Shown here one piece after another: positions 1 to 5,557 of a stretch of DNA of 6,565 nt. This DNA comes from Planctomycetota bacterium (GTDB taxonomy: Bacteria > Planctomycetota > Phycisphaerae > UBA1845): contig JADFRH010000136.1 in assembly GCA_022561415.1 (NCBI GenBank), forward strand, positions 1 through 6,565. Reading direction: 5' to 3'. Below the pieces are notes generated by a model. It was not told the origin of the DNA and did not search any database. It was given only the letters and a program-made list of their open reading frames with translations. Both the position numbers and the translations under genes were made by a program. The stretch's first letter is position 1; each line of letters begins with the position of its first letter.

Positions 1-586
1 GGTTGTCAACCGTGCGTGTGGCGGGGAATCCCTCGAGACCCCAGATCACGTCGAGCAGCTTGGTCCGCTCGACCGGCTGCTCGGCGTTTTCGACAAGTAT
101 CTTCAGAATCTGCAGCTCGAAGTGGCCGAGATTGTGCTCGGTCTCGCCGCGCACGACCTTTCCTTTGACCATATCCACGGTCGTCTCGCCGACGCGTAGC
201 ACACGTGAGAGACCCTTGCCCACTTCGGTACGCCGCAGGGCCGCCTTGATCCGCGCGAGCAGCTCACGAATGCTGAAGGGCTTCGTGATGTAGTCGTCGG
301 CGCCGACCTCGAGCCCGCGTACGATGTCTATTTCCTGGCTCTTGGCCGTCAGCATGAGGATCGGGATGCGAAACCCCGCCTCGCGTATCCGCCGACAGAC
401 CTCTAGGCCTTCCATCTTGGGCATCATGATGTCGAGCAGAATCAGGTCGGGGCTGTTGGTCGTGGCCTCCGCGAGCGCGGCCTCGCCGTCGAACGCGACG
501 GAGACCTCGTACCCCTCGAACTGCAGGTTGTCGCGCAGTCCGGTGACCATGTCTTTTTCATCGTCGGCTACGAGAATTCTTGCCAT
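1..586 (-). CDS. OmpR/PhoB-family response regulator, C-terminus cut off by window edge
   Basis: DNA-binding response regulator of a two-component system; it should be phosphorylated by the kinase encoded just upstream and then control transcription in the cytoplasm. The 195 visible residues begin MARILVADDEKD. The receiver domain spans about 1-120 and shows the acidic pair D8/D9, phospho-acceptor D52 in LILLDIMMP, switch T80 in LMLTAK, and K102 in ITKPF. A winged-helix output domain starts near residue 128 (FELQILKIL, then ERTKLLDVIWG near 174-183) and is cut at TRTVDN, in the recognition-helix region. Family members are usually about 225-235 residues, so roughly 30-40 are missing. The ATG start is supported by AGGGAG eight bases upstream. 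The gene begins 36 bases after the kinase stop, so the two are probably co-transcribed. Family assignment is firm; target genes and signal cannot be told. Confidence 0.95.
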   Translation of the reverse strand, partial: MARILVADDEKDMVTGLRDNLQFEGYEVSVAFDGEAALAEATTNSPDLILLDIMMPKMEGLEVCRRIREAGFRIPILMLTAKSQEIDIVRGLEVGADDYITKPFSIRELLARIKAALRRTEVGKGLSRVLRVGETTVDMVKGKVVRGETEHNLGHFELQILKILVENAEQPVERTKLLDVIWGLEGFPATRTVDN

Positions 587-594
587 GATGCTGA

Positions 595-600
595 CTCCCT
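595..600 (-). promoter_or_regulatory. Shine-Dalgarno site of the response regulator
   Basis: AGGGAG on the minus strand lies eight bases before the ATG at 586. It fixes the start codon and lies within the 36-base gap after the kinase gene, so the regulator has its own ribosome entry site on a shared transcript. Confidence 0.7.
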
Positions 601-622
601 TTTGTCGAATAAGTGGCCATCG

Positions 623-2233
623 TCAGGTAGCGGGCTCGGTCTGCGAATCGTACGGTTCCGTCGCCGCTTCCCGGGCGGACTGACCGTCCACGCCGGGTAA
701 GAATATGCGAAAAGTACTACCCTTGACCAGCCGGGACTCCACGGCGACGAATCCATGATGCCCATCCACGATGTGCTTGACCAGCCCGAGCCCCAGCCCG
801 GTGCCGCTCTGCTCGCGAACGCGGGCGTCCGCCGCCCGGAAAAAGCCCTCGAACAGCCTGGCCCGATCCTCCGGCTTGATGCCGATTCCGCGGTCGTGAA
901 CGGAGATCAGCACACCCCGACGCCCCCTCCACGTATCCGTGGTGACGTCGATGGCCAGGTAACGCTCGTCATGTGAGTACTTGATGGCGTTGTTGATCAG
1001 GTTGATCATCGCTCGGGTGATGGCGTCCCGATCGGCGAGCACGACCGGAAGCGACTTCGCCACGCAGAGGTGGTGCTCGAATCCGCTGTGCTCGAGTTGC
1101 GCGCAATAGGCCTCGTACGTGTCCCGTACGACCTCGCCGATGTCGGTGCGCTCGAGCACATAGGATTTCTTGAGGGCGTCAATTCGGGCGAAATCGAGAA
1201 TGTTGTTGATCAGGTTGGTCAGCCGCGAGCTCTCACGCGTGATGATTTCGTAGTACTCCTGCCGCTTTTCCTCGGAAGTCACGCGCCCCGACTGAAGGGT
1301 CTCGCCGAACATCCGAATGAGCGCCAGAGGGGTCTTGAGTTCGTGCGAGACGTCGGCTACAAAATCGGCCTTCATCTGGGCCAGCGCCATCTCGCGACGC
1401 ATCACACGCATGACAATCCTCAGCGCAACCAACAACACGGCCAGCGCCAACACGCTCAAGGCGACGTAGACGCTCGTCTGATACAGTACGGCGCTACGCT
1501 GCTCGTCGATGAAAGCGTCTGAGGGCTCGATCGACCAGCGTCGCATGATGCCGGGAAGCGGCTGCGACCAGGGTTTGCCGCGTTCGCCGGCGATCACGAC
1601 CTCGAGTCCGTTATAGGGCGAAACCAGCGGATCGAGGAAGTCCTGCTTGAGTCGATCCAGGTCGACCCGCGTAGCCACCGTGACGGGGAACGTGAGCGGA
1701 TCGCTGAATGCCATGGCCGCTATCACGACGGGCTCGCCATCGACCATCTCCGAAAAAAACACGGGCCTGCGCTGCCTCGACAACTCCAGATGATCCAGGT
1801 CGGCGAGCCGGCGCTCAGCCACTTCGCGCCAGGGCACCGGAGTCGTTCCAAGCGGGGCGATCCGATCCCCCACCGAGACAATCAGTCCGTCGACCCAACC
1901 GGGCAGACCTTGAGGAGGCCGCCAAGCCGTTTCACCCTCGTCCATGACCGAGCCGGCCACGTGGCGCAGGGTGTCGATGAGTTCTTGCTCGAATCTGAAC
2001 TTCGCGGTCGCAGCGAAGTGGCCGGCCTGCGCCCGCGCCTGGGTCATGAGCCGAAGCGTAAACGAGCGCGTCTGCTGTATAGCCAGCACAACGCCGATTA
2101 CGCCGAGCCCGACGGCAAGCAGCACCATCCACACCCCGGCGATGCGCCAGGTCTGTCGCAGCGCCCACGGTGTCCGCTCGCGCGTTTGGTTATCGGCGGG
2201 CAAGCCGACTTTGTTCGTGTTACCTCTTGTCAC
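623..2233 (-). CDS. Membrane sensor histidine kinase, two transmembrane segments, no HAMP or PAS domain seen
   Basis: Sensor kinase, 536 residues from a GTG start, presumed partner of the downstream regulator. In order: a polar cytoplasmic tail (1-29), TM1 (about 31-52), an extracytoplasmic region of about 200 residues that I do not recognise, TM2 (about 254-275), then directly the dimerisation helix with H-box VSHELKTPL, phospho-acceptor H297. The ATPase domain has the N-box NLINNAIKYS (411-420, N415), the G1 box DRGIGI (D447), an F-box around FEGFFRA (461-467) and the G2 box GTGLGLGL (477-484). I see no HAMP linker or PAS domain, so the signal probably passes straight from TM2 to the H-box helix. 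The start is uncertain: the GTG has only a weak upstream G-rich stretch, and codons 7-11 lie in a decayed dispersed repeat. TTG at codon 11 is an alternative; the next starts (GTG 34, ATG 36) would cut into TM1. Confidence 0.93.
   Translation of the reverse strand: MTRGNTNKVGLPADNQTRERTPWALRQTWRIAGVWMVLLAVGLGVIGVVLAIQQTRSFTLRLMTQARAQAGHFAATAKFRFEQELIDTLRHVAGSVMDEGETAWRPPQGLPGWVDGLIVSVGDRIAPLGTTPVPWREVAERRLADLDHLELSRQRRPVFFSEMVDGEPVVIAAMAFSDPLTFPVTVATRVDLDRLKQDFLDPLVSPYNGLEVVIAGERGKPWSQPLPGIMRRWSIEPSDAFIDEQRSAVLYQTSVYVALSVLALAVLLVALRIVMRVMRREMALAQMKADFVADVSHELKTPLALIRMFGETLQSGRVTSEEKRQEYYEIITRESSRLTNLINNILDFARIDALKKSYVLERTDIGEVVRDTYEAYCAQLEHSGFEHHLCVAKSLPVVLADRDAITRAMINLINNAIKYSHDERYLAIDVTTDTWRGRRGVLISVHDRGIGIKPEDRARLFEGFFRAADARVREQSGTGLGLGLVKHIVDGHHGFVAVESRLVKGSTFRIFLPGVDGQSAREAATEPYDSQTEPAT
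2199..2217. repeat. Decayed copy of the CCGAC/GTCGG palindromic repeat inside the kinase N-terminal codons
   Basis: GGCAAGCCGACTTTGT (2199-2214) is identical over 16 bases to 2278-2293, after which this copy reads TCG in place of CGG, breaking the palindrome. It lies within codons 6-12 of the kinase as annotated. Either the cytoplasmic tail tolerates repeat sequence, or the true start lies downstream. Confidence 0.7.
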
Positions 2234-2260
2234 AACTCGAACCGATCCCGGACTCGATTG

Positions 2261-2300
2261 GCCACCGACGAGCGGTCGGCAAGCCGACTTTGTCGGTGGC
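2261..2300. repeat. Nested inverted repeat built on the CCGAC/GTCGG palindrome
   Basis: The outer arms GCCACCGAC (2261-2269) and GTCGGTGGC (2292-2300) are perfect reverse complements over nine bases. Inside them, GTCGGC (2275-2280) and GCCGAC (2283-2288) form a second perfect six-base inverted repeat around AA. The right half also contains CCGAC-TTT-GTCGG (2284-2296), the unit seen three times at 3499-3559, so alternative pairings compete. It lies between the divergent kinase and mrp genes. It may be a dispersed repeat, a transcript structure or a protein-binding site; the sequence alone does not choose. Confidence 0.75.
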
Positions 2301-2339
2301 TACGCCATCGCGCGCAAGCGGACTGGATATGGTACCGAA

Positions 2340-2396
2340 TCGGCGATAGATTGTCCCGGTATAGGCTTGGATTCGGGGATCCCCGGTCGGCGATAG
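2340..2396. promoter_or_regulatory. Direct repeat plus 12-bp palindrome upstream of mrp
   Basis: The 10-mer TCGGCGATAG occurs exactly at 2340-2349 and again at 2387-2396. A perfect 12-bp palindrome, CGGGGATCCCCG, lies just before the second copy (2374-2385). The set ends 22 bases before the preferred mrp start, where an operator or mRNA leader structure would sit. I found no convincing -35/-10 pair here, so promoter activity is inferred only from the divergent gene layout. Confidence 0.35.
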
Positions 2397-2404
2397 TCAT
2401 CTTT

Positions 2405-2408
2405 GGAG
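2405..2408 (+). promoter_or_regulatory. Shine-Dalgarno site that decides the mrp start
   Basis: GGAG at 2405-2408 is ten bases before the GTG at 2419 but only one base before the in-frame TTG at 2410. The spacing makes GTG 2419 the better start and argues against the three-residue-longer TTG form. Confidence 0.55.
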
Positions 2409-2418
2409 ATTGACGCTG

Positions 2419-3498
2419 GTGGCGACGGTAACGACTGATCAGATTCGGCAACAACTGAGTACGGTAAACGATCCGGAGCTCCATCGAGACATTGTCACCC
2501 TCGGTATGGTCAAGGACGTCAGCGTCGACGGCACCAGTGCTCGCGTTCATATCGAGCTGACCACGCCGGCCTGTCCGCTGAAGGACAAGATCAAGGGTGA
2601 CGTCGAGCGGGCTCTGACGCAAATCGACGGCATCGACCGTGTGGATATCGAGTGGAGCGCGAACGTGCGGTCGAGTCGACCCGGCAACAGCGCACTGCCC
2701 AACGTCAAGAACGTCGTCGCGGTGGGTGCCGGCAAAGGGGGCGTCGGCAAGAGCACGGCCGCCGTCCTCTTGGCCTACGGTCTCCATCGAGCCGGGGCGA
2801 AGGTCGGCATCATGGACGCCGACGTTTATGGACCGAGCATCCCGACCATGACCGGTGTCGAGGGAGCCACGCCGGAGGTACGAGACAACATGATGGTGCC
2901 GCCGGTGGCCGGTGGCGTGAAGATCATGAGCATCGGGTTCATGGTCGATCGCGACAAGGCACTGATCTGGCGCGGACCCATGACGCATGGCGTGGTGAAG
3001 CAGTTCCTCGAACAGGTCGAATGGGGCGAGCTTGATTATCTGATCATTGACCTTCCGCCGGGAACCGGCGACGTGCCGCTGAGCCTCGCACAGTCCATTC
3101 CGATGACCGGGTCCGTCGTGATCTGCACGCCGCAGGACGTCGCCCTGATGGACGCCCGGCGAGCGATCAAAATGTACGAACAGCTTAACGTCAAATGTTT
3201 GGGCATCATCGAGAACATGAGCTATTACCTCTGCCCCAAGTGCGGCAACCGCGACGAGCTGTTCGACCATGGCGGCGCGGAGGTGACAGCGCGAGAACTC
3301 GACGTGCCCTTCCTCGGCGCGATTCCGCTCAACGCGAAGATCCGCATTTTCGGCGACGCGGGCTCGCCGGAAAAAATGTTCACGGATACGGAAGACTTCG
3401 TGAGCCAGGCGATCGCGGACGTCGTGGCGGCCACGGCCGGGCAGATCAGCGTTCAGAGTGAACAGCAATCAACGGCCCCGACCTTGACGGTAGAATAG
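2419..3498 (+). CDS. mrp: Mrp/ApbC (NBP35-type) Fe-S cluster carrier P-loop ATPase
   Basis: Cytoplasmic ATPase that binds a labile Fe-S cluster, probably at a dimer interface, and hands it to apo-proteins. It is 359 residues, normal for the long bacterial form. Residues about 5-82 are a MIP18/DUF59-type domain (conserved PACPLK with C52). The SIMIBI-class P-loop domain follows: deviant Walker A GAGKGGVGKST (103-113) with signature lysine K106, MDADVYGPS (132-140), and Walker B-like DLPPGTGD (211-218). The cluster-binding CPKC supplies C272 and C275, followed by FDHGG (282-286). All key residues are present. I start at GTG 2419 because GGAG sits ten bases upstream; TTG 2410 would add three residues. 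It is the first of four genes on this strand, divergent from the kinase. A longer antisense reading frame (2230-3468) is a shadow of this gene. Confidence 0.96.
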   Translation: MATVTTDQIRQQLSTVNDPELHRDIVTLGMVKDVSVDGTSARVHIELTTPACPLKDKIKGDVERALTQIDGIDRVDIEWSANVRSSRPGNSALPNVKNVVAVGAGKGGVGKSTAAVLLAYGLHRAGAKVGIMDADVYGPSIPTMTGVEGATPEVRDNMMVPPVAGGVKIMSIGFMVDRDKALIWRGPMTHGVVKQFLEQVEWGELDYLIIDLPPGTGDVPLSLAQSIPMTGSVVICTPQDVALMDARRAIKMYEQLNVKCLGIIENMSYYLCPKCGNRDELFDHGGAEVTARELDVPFLGAIPLNAKIRIFGDAGSPEKMFTDTEDFVSQAIADVVAATAGQISVQSEQQSTAPTLTVE

Positions 3499-3559
3499 GG
3501 AAACCGACTTTGTCGGTAGGGAAGCCGACTGCGTCGGTAGCAAGCCGACTGGGTCGGTA
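3499..3559. repeat. Three tandem CCGAC-N3-GTCGG palindromic units
   Basis: Three units of 20, 21 and 20 bases start one base after the mrp stop: 3499-3518 (core CCGAC-TTT-GTCGG), 3519-3539 (core CCGAC-TGC-GTCGG) and 3540-3559 (core CCGAC-TGG-GTCGG). The five-base arms and trailing GTCGGTA are constant, while the three-base centre varies, which suggests that the palindrome itself is what is conserved. The same core occurs at 2284-2296 and in decayed form at 2199-2217. The last unit runs straight into the ribosome binding site of the next gene. No poly-T follows any unit, so these do not look like intrinsic terminators. Confidence 0.85.
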
Positions 3560-3564
3560 GGAGG
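3560..3564 (+). promoter_or_regulatory. Shine-Dalgarno site abutting the repeat array
   Basis: GGAGG lies four bases before the ATG at 3569 and directly follows the third palindromic unit. Folding of that unit could affect access of ribosomes to this site; that is inference. Confidence 0.6.
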
Positions 3565-3568
3565 CGTC

Positions 3569-4069
3569 ATGACTCAGTCGGAGCTATTGGCCGAGCAACT
3601 CGACGACACGCGCGCCTGGACGCTTGCGCTGCTCTGCGACCTGAGCGGCGATGATTGGACGTTTCAGCCCGCGCCCGGACTGGCGCATGCCCTGTGGCTG
3701 TGCGGTCACCTGGCCAGTTCGCAGAACACGCTCATTCACACGCGCTGCCTGGGAAGCCCCGTGCTGGACGCTTCGTTCAAAGATCATTTTCCGCTCGGTT
3801 GCCCGGTGCGCAGTGCCTCGGAATACGACTATCCGCCGCTGGACTTCGTGCTCGCCACGATGGAGGAGACGCACAAGAAAACGTGCAACGCCATACGTTC
3901 GATGTCGGAGGATTTGCTGTCGGAGCCGGCGATGGGGGCCGAGGGAAAGCCTCATCCACACTACCGCGACAAGCGCGGCGCGGTCTCGCATTGCGCTCGG
4001 CACGAGGCGTTTCACGCCGGGCAGCTCGCGACCATTCGGCGGCTGCTCGGAAAACCGTTCTTGCGCTAG
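3569..4069 (+). CDS. DinB-superfamily protein, probable metal-binding four-helix bundle
   Basis: A 166-residue protein with features of the DinB/YfiT-like superfamily. These are small four-helix bundles that bind a divalent metal through three histidines; some members are thiol transferases, but most have no known reaction. The candidate metal ligands are H47 in LWLCGHLA and H145/H149 in RHEAFHAGQ, close to the usual family pattern. The final helix, QLATIRRLLGKP, also matches family endings. There is no signal peptide or membrane segment, so it should be cytoplasmic. The ATG is preceded by GGAGG. It lies 70 bases after mrp and 7 bases before moaDE, so it probably shares a transcript with moaDE at least. 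A substrate cannot be named. Family call is fairly confident from the histidine spacing; specific function is unknown. Confidence 0.8.
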   Translation: MTQSELLAEQLDDTRAWTLALLCDLSGDDWTFQPAPGLAHALWLCGHLASSQNTLIHTRCLGSPVLDASFKDHFPLGCPVRSASEYDYPPLDFVLATMEETHKKTCNAIRSMSEDLLSEPAMGAEGKPHPHYRDKRGAVSHCARHEAFHAGQLATIRRLLGKPFLR

Positions 4070-4076
4070 CCACGGA

Positions 4077-4760
4077 ATGATCGAGATCAACGTCCTTTTT
4101 CTGGGCCCCGCGCGAGATTTTGCGGGCGTCGATAGTGCGACGATCGAGCTGCCCAACGATGCGATCGTCGGCGAGCTACGTACGATTCTTGCTGATCGCC
4201 ATCCGGGTCTTGTCGGGGCGATGGCCACGATTCGCTTCGCGGTCAATCAGGAGTTCGCGGACGACGAAACGGTGCTGAAATCCGGCGACGAAGTCGCGTT
4301 GATTCCGCCCGTCTCCGGCGGAACGGATAGCGGGCTCCTCATCGACCTCGTCCGCGATGCCATCGACCCGGACCGTATCCGCGACTTCGTCACCGGCGAT
4401 GCTACGCTCGGCGGTATCACCACGTTTGAGGGCGTGACGCGAGGCGAGACCGACCCGGAGCACGGCGAGCTGTCGCACCTGGTCTATGAGGCGTATGAGG
4501 CGATGGCGCGGGAGAAACTCGACGGCCTCGCCCGCGAGGCGAAGGAGCGATGGTCGGCCGAGCGCGTGGCGATCGTCCATCGCCTCGGGACCGTGCGGCC
4601 TGGAGAGGCGTCGGTGGTCATCGCCGTGGCGTGTGCCCACCGCGCGCAGTGCTTCGAGGCATGCCGATGGTTGATCGACACGCTCAAGAAAGAGGTCCCG
4701 ATTTGGAAGAAGGATGTCTACCAAGACGGCTTCACCCGCTGGGTCGACAAAGAACCGTAA
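4077..4760 (+). CDS. moaDE: Fused MoaD-MoaE molybdopterin synthase
   Basis: Molybdopterin synthase converts precursor Z (cPMP) to molybdopterin in molybdenum cofactor synthesis, normally as separate MoaD and MoaE chains. Here one 227-residue frame holds both. Residues 1-82 are the ubiquitin-like sulfur carrier MoaD (MIEINVLFLGPARD...), ending in VSGG with G81-G82 where a free MoaD would stop. After a short TDSG link comes MoaE from about residue 87: GITTFEGVTR (113-122), LVYEAYEAM (135-143), HRLGTVRPGE (168-177), CAHR (186-189), and DTLKKEVPIWKKD (201-213). K204 and K211 have the seven-residue spacing of the E. coli MoaE lysines K119 and K126. The carrier glycine must be free to be thiocarboxylated, so proteolytic release after G82 is expected; the mycobacterial fusion MoaX is reported to be processed this way. 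The start is 7 bases after the DinB-like stop with only weak SD (ACGGA), which suggests translational coupling. Confidence 0.94.
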   Translation: MIEINVLFLGPARDFAGVDSATIELPNDAIVGELRTILADRHPGLVGAMATIRFAVNQEFADDETVLKSGDEVALIPPVSGGTDSGLLIDLVRDAIDPDRIRDFVTGDATLGGITTFEGVTRGETDPEHGELSHLVYEAYEAMAREKLDGLAREAKERWSAERVAIVHRLGTVRPGEASVVIAVACAHRAQCFEACRWLIDTLKKEVPIWKKDVYQDGFTRWVDKEP

Positions 4761-4828
4761 GAAAACGTCGAAACACCAAAACGTCGAAACCCTCAGAAAA
4801 CGTCAAAACGTTCCCGGCGCGCCGGGAT
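4761..4828 (+). repeat. Degenerate GTCGAAAC-type array followed by a 16-bp palindrome (element copy 1)
   Basis: Immediately after the moaDE stop, AAAACGTCGAAAC occurs exactly at 4762-4774 and 4778-4790 (period 16, twice the 8-bp unit of the array at 6401-6480), and a third, mutated copy AAAACGTCAAAACG is at 4797-4810. A perfect 16-bp palindrome, TCCCGGCGCGCCGGGA, follows at 4812-4827. The nth start codon is 13 bases further on. The same order (array, GC-rich hairpin, start codon) occurs on the minus strand at 6480-6358. The palindrome is followed by TCAAGAC and not by a T-run, so it does not look like a standard terminator for moaDE. Confidence 0.8.
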
Positions 4829-4840
4829 CAAGACATCGAA

Positions 4841-5506
4841 ATGTCGATCGAAGAGACTAAGAAACGCGCCCGAAAGATTCTTGCGGCGCTGCGGAAGCTG
4901 TATCCGGAGGCCGATTGCGCGCTGCGCCATAGCGACCCGTTTCAATTGCTGATCGCCACGATCCTTTCGGCGCAATCGACGGACGCGACGGTCAACAAGG
5001 TCACGCCGGTGCTATTCAAGAAGTACAAGACGCCGCGAGCCCTGGCCGACGCCCCGCGCGAATCGGTCGAACAGATCATTCACGCGACCGGATTCTTTCG
5101 CCAAAAGACCAAGAGCGTTCTGGGCGCGTGCGGGAAAATCGTGGATGACTTCGGCGGCACGGTTCCCGATACGATGGACGAACTGGTCACGCTCCCCGGC
5201 GTCGCCCGCAAGACGGCCAACGTCGTGCTCGGCACCGCGTTCGGGAAGAACGACGGCGTCGTGGTCGACACGCACATCGGGCGATTGGCGACACGGTTAG
5301 CGCTGACCTGGACCAGCAAGGACGCCAAGGACGCCGTCAAGATCGAACGCGATCTGATGGAAGTTCTGCCCCGAAAGGATTGGACGTTCGCCGGGCACGC
5401 CCTGATCTGGCACGGTCGGCGCGTCTGCCCGGCGCGCAAGCCCGACTGCGACAACTGTACGCTTGCCAAGCACTGCCCCTCGGCCGGCACGTTCGATAAG
5501 GGCTAG
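4841..5506 (+). CDS. nth: Endonuclease III, [4Fe-4S] DNA glycosylase/AP lyase
   Basis: Base-excision repair enzyme that removes oxidised pyrimidines from DNA and nicks the abasic site by beta-elimination. It is 221 residues, close to the usual size (E. coli 211). Visible features: SAQSTDA (43-49), the helix-hairpin-helix LPGVARKTANVVL (118-130) with catalytic K124, VDTHIGR (142-148) with catalytic D143, and a C-terminal cluster loop C196-X6-C203-X2-C206-X5-C212 of exactly the canonical spacing. All catalytic and cluster residues are intact. The ATG at 4841 gives the normal N-terminus MSIEETKKRA; longer in-frame reading into moaDE or the repeat is not homologous. No good ribosome binding site is visible, since the GGGA at 4824-4827 is part of the palindrome and 13 bases away. 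It is separated from moaDE by the repeat element and is convergent with the PDZ gene, with 51 bases between stops. Confidence 0.97.
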   Translation: MSIEETKKRARKILAALRKLYPEADCALRHSDPFQLLIATILSAQSTDATVNKVTPVLFKKYKTPRALADAPRESVEQIIHATGFFRQKTKSVLGACGKIVDDFGGTVPDTMDELVTLPGVARKTANVVLGTAFGKNDGVVVDTHIGRLATRLALTWTSKDAKDAVKIERDLMEVLPRKDWTFAGHALIWHGRRVCPARKPDCDNCTLAKHCPSAGTFDKG

Positions 5507-5557
5507 ACGATCCACGGAGTTCGGGTCGCGGATGGCGATACGACGCTCGCGGCGGGC

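Noticed and set aside
2230..3468. 412-codon open reading frame antisense to mrp
   Set aside because: Its peptide has no recognisable domain and is rich in H, R and D as expected of an antisense frame in GC-rich DNA, while the opposite strand encodes a fully conserved Mrp with all motifs.
3499..3559. CRISPR array
   Set aside because: The units are 20-21 bases, contiguous and palindromic, with no unique spacers between them and no cas genes nearby.
3651..4076. Upstream extension of the moaDE frame
   Set aside because: It overlaps the DinB-like gene in another frame, and the MoaD homology begins exactly at the ATG at 4077.
4812..4827. Intrinsic terminator after moaDE
   Set aside because: The palindrome is GC-rich but no T-run follows, and its counterpart at 6357-6376 is likewise without one on the relevant strand; it fits the dispersed element better.
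4550..4840. Upstream extension of the nth frame
   Set aside because: It overlaps moaDE out of frame and runs through the repeat; nothing in it resembles endonuclease III.
5507..5557. Bidirectional terminator between nth and the convergent PDZ gene
   Set aside because: No stable stem followed by a T-run is visible on either strand in these 51 bases.
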